Below, piece by piece: positions 1-10,462 of a stretch of 64,000 nt of DNA (within the stretch, counting starts at the first letter, position 1; every line of letters starts with the position of its first letter). This stretch comes from Methyloglobulus sp. (GTDB lineage Bacteria > Pseudomonadota > Gammaproteobacteria > Methylococcales > Methylomonadaceae): the NCBI GenBank assembly GCA_013141505.1, contig JABFQX010000031.1, forward strand, positions 56,548 to 120,547, read 5' to 3'. A model generated the notes under the pieces. It saw only the letters and a list, made by a program, of their open reading frames with translations. It did not search any database and was not told where the DNA came from. The translations under genes were made by a program, and so were the position numbers.

Positions 1-2
1 CG

Positions 3-665
3 GCCAGGCATAAGCTATTTGCCGTCAATATCAAACCTGATGCAAAGGGTAAGTTTGCTGTCACTTCGGCAGGCGGCCTATATACGACCTTGCTTGCCGA
101 CCTACGGAAAGATTCCCGTTTTGATGGGTACGATTTGGGTAAAGCCCAAAAAACCCAGGCTAAAGCCATTGGCGGTTTAAGCATTGAAGGGTTAGCGGCT
201 ACGCCTGAAAAAGGCTTGTTGATTGGTTTTAGGAATCCGTTAATTGGTGGCAAGATCAAGAAAGGCAGGTTGGTGGGGGGCAAAGCATTGATCGTAGAAC
301 TGCTCAATCCATTTGAAGTTATCCACGGCTTGAAAGCACGCTTTGCCGATCCTATAGAACTGGATCTGGATGGACAGGGCATTCGCGAAATCACTTGGCG
401 TAAAAACCATAAATACCTCATTGTGTCAGGGCCTTACCATGAAAATATGATGACCGATGAACATGAGAAAGAAGAATTCCGCATGTATAAGTGGTCAAGC
501 AAATCTGGGAAAATGAATCATTTAAAACGATTCGACCTGTATGACTTTAATACCGAAGCCGCTTTTTTCTACCCCGATAGCGCCGATGTTGTCCAGTTGT
601 TGAGTGACGATGGCAAGGTTGTAAGTGAGGCGAAAAGTTTTCGTAGCCTGACGCTGACGTTATGA
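3..665 (+). CDS. DUF3616-like protein, 5' truncated by window edge
   Basis: Frame is open from base 3 through the listed ORF (90..665); ...GGLSIEGLAATPEKGLLIGFRNPL... resembles DUF3616. Confidence 0.6.
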   Translation, partial: ARHKLFAVNIKPDAKGKFAVTSAGGLYTTLLADLRKDSRFDGYDLGKAQKTQAKAIGGLSIEGLAATPEKGLLIGFRNPLIGGKIKKGRLVGGKALIVELLNPFEVIHGLKARFADPIELDLDGQGIREITWRKNHKYLIVSGPYHENMMTDEHEKEEFRMYKWSSKSGKMNHLKRFDLYDFNTEAAFFYPDSADVVQLLSDDGKVVSEAKSFRSLTLTL

Positions 666-709
666 TTTTTTATCCCGCACTCAAACGACCTTAAACATTT
701 TATAGGATT

Positions 710-1564
710 ATGATGCGCGTCATTCTTTTGATGTGCCTTTTATGGCCTTGTTTTGTTTATGCAGAAACTTCTTTGTGGCGAATCAGCAGAGGCAACAACC
801 AGTTATACATCGGTGGCACGGTACATCTTTTGAGCCAATCCGATTATCCCTTGCCTGACGAGTTTGAACAGGTTTTCCGGGAAGCGAATATGTTGGTGCT
901 GGAAGCTGATCTTGATACTATGCTAAAACCGCAATTCCAGAAGCAATTGCTGCAAAGCCTTATCTATTCTGACGGTTCGACGCTCAAAACCAATCTTAAA
1001 GTTAAAACCTACAAGGCATTGCAGCGTTATTGCAGGGCGAATGGTGTGGCGTTTGCTACTCTACAAAAAATGAAACCTGCCTTGGTTGTCATCAGTTTAA
1101 CACTGGGTAAGTTGCAGAAATCAGGTCAGGCTGATGCGGGAGTAGACTCATTTTTTCATAAAAAAGCAAAAGTGCTGGGCAAGAAAATAACGGGCTTGGA
1201 AACCGCTGAAAGTCAGATCCGCGTTTTAGCGGACATGGGCAAAGGCCGGGAAGATGAGCTAATCCAATCGACTATTGCCGAGCTAAAATCAGCGCCTAAA
1301 TTTGTGGATGAATTGAAAAAAGCCTGGCGTGTCGGTGATTTGGTCGGTCTTGAAAAAAATGGCATTAACGCGATGCGCGATACCTTTCCCGATATGAATC
1401 AAAATCTACTTGTTACCCGCAACAATGCCTGGATACCGAAAATTAAGGCCATGTTGACCACGCCGGAGCGGGAATTGATTCTGGTTGGTGCCTTGCACTT
1501 GGCGGGAAAAGACGGCGTACTGGCACAACTGAAACAGCAGGGTTATGTCGTTGAGCAATACTAA
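710..1564 (+). CDS. TraB/GumN family protein
   Basis: Signal peptide; LWRISRGNNQLYIGGTVHLL motif and C-terminal LVGALHLAGKDGVLAQLKQQGY. Confidence 0.85.
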   Translation: MMRVILLMCLLWPCFVYAETSLWRISRGNNQLYIGGTVHLLSQSDYPLPDEFEQVFREANMLVLEADLDTMLKPQFQKQLLQSLIYSDGSTLKTNLKVKTYKALQRYCRANGVAFATLQKMKPALVVISLTLGKLQKSGQADAGVDSFFHKKAKVLGKKITGLETAESQIRVLADMGKGREDELIQSTIAELKSAPKFVDELKKAWRVGDLVGLEKNGINAMRDTFPDMNQNLLVTRNNAWIPKIKAMLTTPERELILVGALHLAGKDGVLAQLKQQGYVVEQY

Positions 1565-1572
1565 TTCAACTC

Positions 1573-1703
1573 TTTATAGATCCGGGCTTGTAAAATTTTA
1601 ACTACCCTTCGGCTTCGCTCAGGGAACGCTTAGGTAACGTACCCTGAGCGAAGCCGAAGGGTAGTGCAACTATTTCAAACATTAAAAAGCCGGATCAATA
1701 AGC
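1573..1703. repeat. MITE-like element with degenerate TIRs (TTATAGATCCGG.../...CCGGATCAATAAG) around a CCCTTCGGCTTCGCTCAGGG palindrome
   Basis: Terminal inverted repeats and internal palindrome read directly; same architecture at 21851 and 25818. Confidence 0.6.
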
Positions 1704-1838
1704 TCACTACTTTAGTAAATGAGGTAATTCAAATCCAGTAATTCAGGGCTTCCTCACATATTTAAATTTGAATTGCTGCTAGTATTGGTAATGGTTTAAT
1801 GCCGTTAGACAAATTCCAACATCGCCAAGGAGAAAGTT

Positions 1839-2447
1839 ATGCAAAAAATGATCGTCCAGTTGCTATTCATGAGCGTGTTAGCGACAGTTTTTGGCAATGT
1901 CTGGGGGGCAGGGATGATTTTCAAGTGCAAAAATCAGCAGGGCGTGATGGCTTATCAAAAGGCCGCTTGCAACGAGTCGGCGGAAACCGTCACATCATGG
2001 ATACCGGCAGATACCCAAAAACCCGTTATTGATGAATCCCCACCCAGTGGGGAGAAGGCAAAACAAGAAGCATCCCCGATCTTTAAAATTAAGCAAAGTG
2101 CTGGCGGGCATTATGCGACCGATGGCACTGTCAATGACAAAGCTCTCAACTTCGTAGTCGATACCGGTGCTACCGTGGTGTCATTGCCTGAGAATATAGC
2201 GCACGATGCACAGATTTATTGCGACAATAAAATCGATATGCATACTGCAAATGGCAAGGCGGATGCGTGTACAGCCAAAATCAAAAAGCTGCAATTCGGG
2301 CCTTTTGTTATTCAAGATGTGGCGGCAGCTATCGTGCCTAATCTTGACCAACCTTTGTTGGGGATGAATGTGTTGCAATTATTTAAAATAGGCCAGGAAA
2401 ATAGCGAAATGCATATTTCGATCCAGGAAAAAGCAAAATCAGAATAA
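1839..2447 (+). CDS. DUF4124-like N-terminus plus retropepsin-like aspartic protease
   Basis: FKCKNQQGVMAYQKAACN followed by NFVVDTGATVVSLPENIA and LLGMNVL. Confidence 0.75.
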   Translation: MQKMIVQLLFMSVLATVFGNVWGAGMIFKCKNQQGVMAYQKAACNESAETVTSWIPADTQKPVIDESPPSGEKAKQEASPIFKIKQSAGGHYATDGTVNDKALNFVVDTGATVVSLPENIAHDAQIYCDNKIDMHTANGKADACTAKIKKLQFGPFVIQDVAAAIVPNLDQPLLGMNVLQLFKIGQENSEMHISIQEKAKSE

Positions 2448-2508
2448 AGGAAGTATTGGCGGCTATAGCTCTGATTTAACAAGTTTGCCGGACAGCTCGG
2501 GTTTGAAT

Positions 2509-4182
2509 ATGTATTGGATAGGAACTATAAAAGATGCCGTTTTTAGCCTAGCTTTAATTGTAACTTGCGGTTTTTTGGCAACTAGGGGAGCAAGCGGGCT
2601 CATTGATCGTGAAGAAAATAAGCGGACCCACACTATTTGGTTATTGGTGATTTTTTTTGTTTTGATGACAGTTGCCCAAAAAGTTATCATTCCTAAAATG
2701 TCAACCTTGTTGGCTGGCGGAAATACTATTGAAACTAAAGTATCAAAACCCCCTGTTGTTACAGCAATAAAACAAAACCCGCCTGAAAAACCTCAAAAAA
2801 TCGCAAAAACAAATCAAGATCAGCAGCGGAACATCGAGCTAACGAATGCTGAAAGACATGCCGGTGACGCTATGTTTGATGCGATCCATGCCGGCGATAT
2901 TCCCAAAATGAATGCCCTAATCGCCCAAGGGGGCAATATCAATGCACCGAATTATCTTGGTTGGACTCCGATGTACAGTGTTGTCATAAATGGCAGGAAA
3001 GATATTCTGCTCTTAATGCTGGAGAAAGGAGCCGATATAAATGCCAAAAATAGAGATGGCGATACACCTTTGTTTCCTTCAGCCTCTTCGGGAAGAAAAG
3101 AGATTGCCGAATTATTGCTAGCGAAGGGCGCAAATGTAAACGTTGCTAACAATAATGGCAGGACACCATTGCATGTGGCAGTGGATCAAGGGCAGGAAGA
3201 CATGGTTGCGTTATTGCTGGCGCATGGCGCGACTGTTGATGCCAAGCTTGATGATGGCATAACTCCGTTGCATTTGGCTGCCAAGCAAGACAACAAGGCA
3301 ATAGTCGAAGCGTTGTTGTCATGTGGGGCGAACCCTAACGCACGGACTGCAGAAAATCCCCAAGCACGATACCATTTTCGTGAAAATTGGACACCATTGC
3401 ACTTTTCATCGGAAGAAGGTAAGCAAGAAGTAGTGGAACTGTTACTGGCAAAAGGCGCTGATATTAACGCCCAAGACCAAGATGGCTTAACTCCACTGAT
3501 GCGTGCGCTGTACGGAAAACATGGTGCGATTGCCGAGGCGCTGATAGTGCAGGGAGCCGATGTTAAAATTAGGTCAAAAAGTGGGGAGACGGCACTGCAT
3601 ATAGCGGCTTCTTACGGAACGATTGGTCTTGTTAAGCAGCTTTTGAACAAAGGTGCGGATGTTAATGCTGAAACAAATAATGGGGGAAGTGCATTGGATA
3701 GAGCCACGTTCAATAGGGTGGACGATATTGCCGCTCTGTTAAGGTCTAGTGGTGCGCTTGTGGAGCTTTTCAGATGCGAAACTTCGAATGGTTCTAGTAC
3801 AACAACAACTCTGTGGCATGGAAAATGTCCATTCCCCAGCGATGTCCGAACATTGGTTCCTCAAAAAACGCCTAAGCCTAAGATTTCTGTCGCTAATACG
3901 AATCCCACTAAAACAGAGGACGTTAACTCGTCGTTACCGCCTAGGAGCGGTCATGCCGAAGTTATCAGGTGTACCTCGCCAGACGGCAAATCAACCACTA
4001 TTCAGCGTGGGAAATGTACATCCCCAAGCGATATCGAAACGCAGTTAACCATAGTGAAGCCTTTGTTAAAAAGATCACCCTCTAATACCGAACTGATTAA
4101 ATGCACATCGCGAGACGGCAAAAACGTCAGTATTCAGCGCGGCAATTGTGTATCGCCAGACGATTATCAACAGTTACTGTGA
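2509..4182 (+). CDS. Ankyrin-repeat protein with N-terminal TM segment and a C-terminal repeated Cys motif (CTSPDGKSTTIQRGKCTSPSD)
   Basis: Multiple ankyrin units (GxTPLHxAAxxGxxxxVxxLLxxGADxN); start placed at ATG 2509 rather than TTG 2485. Confidence 0.85.
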   Translation: MYWIGTIKDAVFSLALIVTCGFLATRGASGLIDREENKRTHTIWLLVIFFVLMTVAQKVIIPKMSTLLAGGNTIETKVSKPPVVTAIKQNPPEKPQKIAKTNQDQQRNIELTNAERHAGDAMFDAIHAGDIPKMNALIAQGGNINAPNYLGWTPMYSVVINGRKDILLLMLEKGADINAKNRDGDTPLFPSASSGRKEIAELLLAKGANVNVANNNGRTPLHVAVDQGQEDMVALLLAHGATVDAKLDDGITPLHLAAKQDNKAIVEALLSCGANPNARTAENPQARYHFRENWTPLHFSSEEGKQEVVELLLAKGADINAQDQDGLTPLMRALYGKHGAIAEALIVQGADVKIRSKSGETALHIAASYGTIGLVKQLLNKGADVNAETNNGGSALDRATFNRVDDIAALLRSSGALVELFRCETSNGSSTTTTLWHGKCPFPSDVRTLVPQKTPKPKISVANTNPTKTEDVNSSLPPRSGHAEVIRCTSPDGKSTTIQRGKCTSPSDIETQLTIVKPLLKRSPSNTELIKCTSRDGKNVSIQRGNCVSPDDYQQLL

Positions 4183-4196
4183 TAACCATTTGAAAT

Positions 4197-4712
4197 TTAA
4201 AGCAAAGGCTTAACAATTTCCACAAGTTCATCCCGGCTTATCACGCCCATCTTACTTTTTACAATCATGCCTTGTTTGTCGATGATGACAGTGAAGGGGA
4301 CGGTATCGACAAGATTGCCTAAGCTGTGGGCAATTTTGGTGCCTTGATCTTGCCCAAGCAGGATGGGGTAGTTGATTTTATTACTGTTTACGAATTCCTT
4401 TACCGGTTCGCTATCGTCCAGGGCTATGCCGATAAACTGCAAGCCCTGGTCGGCAAATTGCTTTTGCAGATTAGTGAATTCAGGCATCTCTTTCAGGCAG
4501 GGCGGACACCACGTCGCCCAAAAATTGATTACTCTGACTTTCCCTTGCCATTCGGTCATGCTGTGCTGCTTGCCGGATAAATCGGGAAGGCTGAATTCCG
4601 GTAGCTGGGTTTGGCTGGCTTGAGTGATGGGTGCGGATAACAGTTGTCTTGTCGTCATGCCGCCTATCAGGGCAATTGCTGCGACAGTAACAATTAGGAT
4701 AGTGTTTTTCAT
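4197..4712 (-). CDS. TlpA/ResA-type thiol-disulfide oxidoreductase
   Basis: INFWATWCPPCLKEMPEF thioredoxin motif, N-terminal signal/anchor. Confidence 0.88.
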   Translation of the reverse strand: MKNTILIVTVAAIALIGGMTTRQLLSAPITQASQTQLPEFSLPDLSGKQHSMTEWQGKVRVINFWATWCPPCLKEMPEFTNLQKQFADQGLQFIGIALDDSEPVKEFVNSNKINYPILLGQDQGTKIAHSLGNLVDTVPFTVIIDKQGMIVKSKMGVISRDELVEIVKPLL

Positions 4713-4738
4713 GGTTTTAAAATTGAGTATGTTTTATA

Positions 4739-7006
4739 TCAACAGCTTATTGATGGGTTACCGCACTCGGCAACTGTCTTTAAGGTTTTAACAAAGGTGT
4801 TGGCATCTTGATAACCTATCACCCGCGCTGATTGGGTTTCTTGTGATTTTTCAGTAAAAAACAGTATCGCAGGGGGGCCAATCAGTTTGAATTTTGCCAA
4901 CAGTGCCTTATCGTCTTCAGAGTTATTGGTCACATCTGCTTGCAGTAGGACAAAACCGGACAAGGCTTGTTTAACATGGGCATCCGTAAACGTATAGGCT
5001 TCCATTTCTTTACAAGAGATGCACCAATCGGCATAGAAATCCAGCATGACCGGCTGGTTATTGACGTTGGCCTGTTGAATTCTGGCTTCCAGTTCTGCCA
5101 GCGATTTTACCCGCGCAAATTTTAGACCTTCAGCGGCTTGCGCCGTCGTACCGCCAAGGCCGTGAAGGGGTTTAAGTGGATTGCTATTGCCTACGCTAAA
5201 GCCGATTAACAGTAACAAACCGTAAGCCAGCATGGTAATTCCTATGCCTTTCCACAGTTTGCGCCAACCGGAACTGTGTTCTGGTAGTGGGTCAATGGCG
5301 CTGAGGTAGATAGCCGGGAGGATAAGCAACAATGCCCAGAGCAACATCGTGACTTCTGGCGGCAAGATACGCGATAGCATCCATACGGCAACGCCAAGCA
5401 TCAACACGCCAAACACCGCTTTGGTCGCATTCAACCAGGCTCCCGCTTTGGGCAACAGTTTGCCGGCAGATGCGCCAACTAATAGCAAGGGAATGCCCAT
5501 CCCCAGACCCATCAAAAATAAAGCGCTGCCGCCCAAGACAACATCGCCGGTTTGGCCGATGAAAATAAGCGCTCCCGCAAGTGGAGCGGCAACGCAAGGC
5601 CCGACGATTAAGGATGATAATGCCCCCATTATGGCAGCACCGAGGAGAGAGCCATCCCGGTGTTTTTGGCTGGAATCATGTAATTTGGAACGAATGCTAT
5701 CGGGCAAGTCCAGATTGTAAAAGCCAAACATTGACAGCGACAATAAGACAAAAATGCCGCTGAATAAGCCGATAATCCACGGGTGTTGGAACGCTGCTTG
5801 CAGATTGCTACCAAACAGCGCCGCCAACACGCCGAAAACGGTGTAACTGAATGCTGAAGCGACAACGTAACTCAGTGACAGCATGAAAGCTCTTGCCGTC
5901 GTGATGTTATTGCCGCCGCCCACGATGATGCCGGACAGGATTGGAATCATCGGGAATATACACGGCGTGAGCGAAAGCAACAGACCAAAACCAAAAAAGC
6001 TGGCCAATATTCCCAGCAAACTATCGTCATGTAACGACTTGATAATCTGATCTTGTTCAGATAGCGGTGGTGCGGCTGTTTTTGGGAGGGTTGCCGAAGC
6101 CGATTGGCTTGCCAAAGGCAAATCCAGCTCAACGGTTTTGTCCATGGGCGGATAACATACGCCCCGGTCGGCGCAGCCCTGGTAATTGGCTTTTAGGCTT
6201 ATGTGTTGTGGTGAGTTGTCTGAGCGCTCCAGAGGAACGTCGAAAGCGACTTCACCGTGAAAAATTTCAACATGGCCAAAGGCTTCATCTTCTTTGGGGG
6301 TGCCATTGGGAATGGTGTAAGACCCCAGTTTTACCGATGTTGTCCCTGTCAATTGAAGCTGGAATTTTTCGCGGTACAGGTAATAACCTTCTGCCGCCAG
6401 CCAGCTGATATGAAGGGTGTTGGGGTCTTTCAATGTCGCCATAAATTGAAATGCCTGGTCTGGCGGCAATAGTTCATCCTTGTTGAAAAGGTTGGCTTTT
6501 AGGCCAGAAATCCCTTTTACCAAGCTGTCCACGGGCGAAGCGGTCGCGTTGACTGTTTGTACAGGCAGGCTGACATCCAGGGTTTTGTCCTGGGGCGGAT
6601 AACAAACACCAATATCGGCGCAACCTTGATAATGAACGAGTAGTTGCGTAGAACTTGCGCCTTTATTGGTGACAGTTATCGGCAATTTGACTTTCATCTG
6701 TTCGTGATAATGTTCAATATCGCCCAATAACTCGTCATGCTTGATTTGTCCAGCAGGGTAGTTGGGTTTGCCCAGTTCAAGGTCGGGCGTTTTTGCTTCA
6801 AAACGCATACTTTTTCGGTACAAGCTATAGCCTTTGGCTATTGTCCAGGTAACCTCAATTTGATCCGGGCTAACCACTTTTGCCGAGGCCTGAAAAACGT
6901 CTTCGGGCGGCAAAAGAGCGTCACCATCAATGCCTTTGGCAGTCTGAGTTAACAGTGCTAGCAAAAATATGAAGATTAATTTGTAATGTGACATGAATTG
7001 ATCCAA
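4739..7006 (-). CDS. dsbD: Thiol:disulfide interchange protein DsbD with duplicated N-terminal domain
   Basis: Two N-terminal repeats with YQGCAD.GVCYPP, polytopic membrane domain, C-terminal DWCISCKEME thioredoxin motif. Confidence 0.9.
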   Translation of the reverse strand: MDQFMSHYKLIFIFLLALLTQTAKGIDGDALLPPEDVFQASAKVVSPDQIEVTWTIAKGYSLYRKSMRFEAKTPDLELGKPNYPAGQIKHDELLGDIEHYHEQMKVKLPITVTNKGASSTQLLVHYQGCADIGVCYPPQDKTLDVSLPVQTVNATASPVDSLVKGISGLKANLFNKDELLPPDQAFQFMATLKDPNTLHISWLAAEGYYLYREKFQLQLTGTTSVKLGSYTIPNGTPKEDEAFGHVEIFHGEVAFDVPLERSDNSPQHISLKANYQGCADRGVCYPPMDKTVELDLPLASQSASATLPKTAAPPLSEQDQIIKSLHDDSLLGILASFFGFGLLLSLTPCIFPMIPILSGIIVGGGNNITTARAFMLSLSYVVASAFSYTVFGVLAALFGSNLQAAFQHPWIIGLFSGIFVLLSLSMFGFYNLDLPDSIRSKLHDSSQKHRDGSLLGAAIMGALSSLIVGPCVAAPLAGALIFIGQTGDVVLGGSALFLMGLGMGIPLLLVGASAGKLLPKAGAWLNATKAVFGVLMLGVAVWMLSRILPPEVTMLLWALLLILPAIYLSAIDPLPEHSSGWRKLWKGIGITMLAYGLLLLIGFSVGNSNPLKPLHGLGGTTAQAAEGLKFARVKSLAELEARIQQANVNNQPVMLDFYADWCISCKEMEAYTFTDAHVKQALSGFVLLQADVTNNSEDDKALLAKFKLIGPPAILFFTEKSQETQSARVIGYQDANTFVKTLKTVAECGNPSISC

Positions 7007-7299
7007 TTGAGGTATGCAGGTAAGCCGCGCACTACAGAGACGGCAATAATTTCAGGAAGTTCATAAGGGTGATGGTTGCGGATAGCGGTTTCAATTGCCG
7101 GGTAATTTGCAGTGGTAGATTTAACTATAAGCTGATATTCCTGGGCGGATTCCACTTGGCCTTGCCAAGTATAAATCGAAGTCACATTAGGCAGAATATT
7201 GACACAGGCGGCAAATTTGCTTTCGACCAGTAGCCGGGCAATTTTTTCGGCGGTGGCCTGATCGGGGCAGTTACACAAAGTGATGATTACATCTGACAT
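6976..7299 (-). CDS. cutA: Divalent cation tolerance protein CutA
   Basis: CNCPDQATAEKIARLLVESKFAACVNILPNVTSIYTWQG; overlaps dsbD. Confidence 0.93.
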   Translation of the reverse strand: MSDVIITLCNCPDQATAEKIARLLVESKFAACVNILPNVTSIYTWQGQVESAQEYQLIVKSTTANYPAIETAIRNHHPYELPEIIAVSVVRGLPAYLNWINSCHITN

Positions 7300-7403
7300 A
7301 TTAGTGCATAGGTAGGAGATGCTGATGCACCGGCCTGTAGTTAATGCTAGGAATTACGACTATTTAGCCCTATATTGTATCAAACTGACAATGTACGAGA
7401 TAT

Positions 7404-7847
7404 ATGAAAAGCGTTCGGGTTATTTTTTTATTAGTATTGTTGATTCCCTTTGTTGAAATTTACCTGCTGTTGAAGGTAGGTGGGGCAATTGGCGCATTTC
7501 CGACCATATTTTTGGTCGTTTTTACCGCTGTCCTAGGAACCTGGCTGCTGCGGCAACAAGGTTTTGCAACATTCCAGAAATTGCAGGCAAATCTGGCTCA
7601 AGGTACGGTTCCTGCGTATGAAATAATTGAAGGCCCAATCATCATGTTGGGTGGCGTGTTGTTATTAACGCCGGGGTTTATCAGTGATATGCTGGGCTTT
7701 GCCTGCCTGATCCCGCAGCTACGCAGGAAACTGGCGCAGTACGTCATTGAAAATCATCTTGTCCAAGTGGGCGGGCGTTTTCAATGGGGTAAAAAAGTCG
7801 AAGCAGCAAAAGATGCGCTGGAAGGTGAGTTTCGAAAAGAGGATTGA
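7404..7847 (+). CDS. fxsA: FxsA family membrane protein
   Basis: PFVEIYLLLKVGGAIGAFPTI...GPIIMLGGVLLLTPGFISDMLG. Confidence 0.9.
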   Translation: MKSVRVIFLLVLLIPFVEIYLLLKVGGAIGAFPTIFLVVFTAVLGTWLLRQQGFATFQKLQANLAQGTVPAYEIIEGPIIMLGGVLLLTPGFISDMLGFACLIPQLRRKLAQYVIENHLVQVGGRFQWGKKVEAAKDALEGEFRKED

Positions 7848-7898
7848 ACCTAATCAACGATAGGTCATTGAAAACTACGTCCTTGTAGTTGCTCATAA

Positions 7899-8192
7899 TT
7901 ATTTTTTTGTGCGTTTACTTGTTTTTTCAGTTGCTGGTTCGGCGGTTGCGCTTGGTTCCGCTGCTGTCGGAGCGGCATCAGCAGTAAGGGTGTTTTTGCC
8001 AAGGCCAGAGTAAGCCGGACACCAGCCCGAGTAACCGGTTGCAACCAGCACTAAACCTACCAATAACAAAAGGATTTGTGCGGTGAAAATAGAAATAACC
8101 AATAAGGCCGCACCCGCGTACAAACGGTATTTCTTTTCTTTTTCGCCCACGTTGTGTTCAAATTTCATCATGCGTTTATAATCAAAACTCAT
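7899..8192 (-). CDS. DUF2892 (YgaP-type) membrane protein
   Basis: N-terminal KRMMKFEHNVGEKEKKYRLYAG and ATGYSGWCPAYSGLG. Confidence 0.75.
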   Translation of the reverse strand: MSFDYKRMMKFEHNVGEKEKKYRLYAGAALLVISIFTAQILLLLVGLVLVATGYSGWCPAYSGLGKNTLTADAAPTAAEPSATAEPATEKTSKRTKK

Positions 8193-8299
8193 CTTAATCT
8201 CCTCTGGGTGTAATTTTTATTATGTTGTTGGGTGATCGTTATTCTGTTGCCAGAATCACTCGCAATATACACAACCCCTAAAAAAGTGCAAGCGATAAC

Positions 8300-10462
8300 A
8301 TGGATATTACCAATATCATCGATTCTTTAAATGATACCCAGCGAGCGGCGGTGACTGCCCCCAACAAAGCGTTGTTAGTGCTTGCGGGGGCAGGTAGCGG
8401 TAAAACTCGGGTATTGGTACACAGGATTGCCTGGCAGATACAAGTCGAAGGCGTGTCTGCACACGGTGTTTTGGCGGTGACCTTTACCAATAAAGCCGCA
8501 AGGGAAATGCGTAACCGGCTTGAAGAATTGCTGGGTCTGTCAACACACACGATGTGGATCGGCACTTTTCACGGCCTAGCCCATCGTTTGTTAAGGCGAC
8601 ACGCCAAGCAGGCAAAACTGCCAGATACATTTCAGGTGATGGATTCTGCCGACCAGCTTCGGGTTATCAAACGCTTGGTGGCGGGCATGAACCTGGATGA
8701 AACCAAATGGCCGCCCAAGCAAATTCAATGGTACATCAATGCCCAAAAAGACGAAGGCAAACGGGCGCGGCATCAGCTTGATTCTGGCGATGTTTTCCAA
8801 CGGCAAATGCTCGAGGTTTACCGCGCCTATGAAGAACTCTGCGACCGTTCCGGGCTAGTCGATTTTGCCGAATTGCTGTTACGGGCGCATGAGCTTTTGC
8901 GTGACAATGCCGATTTGCTGGAGTTCTACCAACAACGGTTTTTGCAGGTGCATGTCGATGAATTCCAGGATACTAATACTATCCAGTATGCTTGGTTGCG
9001 GCTATTGACGGACGGCAAAGATAATCTGTTTGTCGTGGGCGATGATGACCAGTCAATCTATGGCTGGCGTGGCGCACGGATTGAAAATATTTTTAGTTTT
9101 CAACGGCATTACCCCAATCATCAAGTGATAAAGCTCGAACAAAACTACCGCTCGACAGGCAATATCCTTAAGGCTGCCAACAAGGTCATTAGCATGAATG
9201 AAGCCCGAATGGGCAAAGAGTTATGGACCGATGCGGGTGAGGGCGATCTTATTTCCTTGTATGCCGCATTTAATGAATTGGATGAAGCCTATTTTGTAGT
9301 TGATCGGATCAAGGTCTGGGTGAATGAAGGCGGCTTGCGTAGCGAAGCCGCGATTTTGTACCGATCCAATGCCCAATCTCGATTATTCGAAGAAAAACTC
9401 ATGGCTACAGGTACGCCTTATCGTGTGTATGGCGGACTACGATTTTTTGAACGTGCTGAAATCAAAAACGCTCTGGCTTATCTAAGATTGATGTCCAATC
9501 GCCATGATGATGCCTCTTTCGAACGGGTGATTAACACCCCAACGCGAGGTCTAGGCGCTAAAGCCATAGACGACATAAGGTTAATCGCCAAAGACCAGGG
9601 TATGTCTTTATGGTCGGCAGCTATTGCTCTGCTTAAGCAAAAGCCGCTTACACCCCGCGCAAAAAATGCGCTGGTTGGCTTTTTGGAGCTGATTGACCGG
9701 TTAAGCACCCAAGCAGAAGGCTTGGAATTGTACGAAAAAGTACAAATGGTCAATGAACACAGCGGCCTTATCGAATTGTACAAAAATGAAAAAGGTGATC
9801 GCGGTGAAGAAAAGCTGGAAAATCTGGACGAATTGATTAATGCGGCGCGCCTTTTTGATGGTCAGCAGGACAATGAAGAAAATTTGGGTGAACTGGATTT
9901 GTTCCTAACCCATGCCGCATTGGAAGCCGGGGATATGCAGGGCGAAGAATTCGAGGACTGCGTGCAGTTGATGACCCTGCATTCCGCGAAAGGCCTAGAA
10001 TTTAAGCTGGTGTTTCTGGTCGGTATGGAAGAAGGTTTATTTCCATCCCAGCAATCATCCGATGACATTGCTCGATTGGAGGAGGAACGAAGGCTTTGCT
10101 ACGTGGGTATGACCCGCGCCATGCGGCAATTGTATCTAACTTACGCTGAATCCCGGCGCATATACGGCAAGGAAAGTTATCCTAGGCCGTCCCGATTTTT
10201 GCGGGAGATTCCTGCGGAATGCGTACAGGAAGTCAGGATGCGAGCGACTGTTGCCCGTCCGCAAGCGGCGGTAAAATCTGCTGATTTGTTGGCGCAGGGC
10301 AGGCGGTTTAAACTCGGGCAACGCGTCGGCCATACCAAGTTTGGTGAAGGTGTGGTGTTACAGCTTGAAGGGGATGGCGCACAAGAGCGGGCGCAAATTA
10401 ATTTTAAACAAGCTGGAGTTAAGTGGCTCATGCTCAGTTATGCCCAATTGGAAGCGTTATAG
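8300..10462 (+). CDS. uvrD: DNA helicase II UvrD (UvrD/Rep superfamily)
   Basis: Walker A AGAGSGKTRVL, DEFQDTN, VGDDDQSIYGWRGA, LMTLHSAKGLEF. Confidence 0.95.
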   Translation: MDITNIIDSLNDTQRAAVTAPNKALLVLAGAGSGKTRVLVHRIAWQIQVEGVSAHGVLAVTFTNKAAREMRNRLEELLGLSTHTMWIGTFHGLAHRLLRRHAKQAKLPDTFQVMDSADQLRVIKRLVAGMNLDETKWPPKQIQWYINAQKDEGKRARHQLDSGDVFQRQMLEVYRAYEELCDRSGLVDFAELLLRAHELLRDNADLLEFYQQRFLQVHVDEFQDTNTIQYAWLRLLTDGKDNLFVVGDDDQSIYGWRGARIENIFSFQRHYPNHQVIKLEQNYRSTGNILKAANKVISMNEARMGKELWTDAGEGDLISLYAAFNELDEAYFVVDRIKVWVNEGGLRSEAAILYRSNAQSRLFEEKLMATGTPYRVYGGLRFFERAEIKNALAYLRLMSNRHDDASFERVINTPTRGLGAKAIDDIRLIAKDQGMSLWSAAIALLKQKPLTPRAKNALVGFLELIDRLSTQAEGLELYEKVQMVNEHSGLIELYKNEKGDRGEEKLENLDELINAARLFDGQQDNEENLGELDLFLTHAALEAGDMQGEEFEDCVQLMTLHSAKGLEFKLVFLVGMEEGLFPSQQSSDDIARLEEERRLCYVGMTRAMRQLYLTYAESRRIYGKESYPRPSRFLREIPAECVQEVRMRATVARPQAAVKSADLLAQGRRFKLGQRVGHTKFGEGVVLQLEGDGAQERAQINFKQAGVKWLMLSYAQLEAL

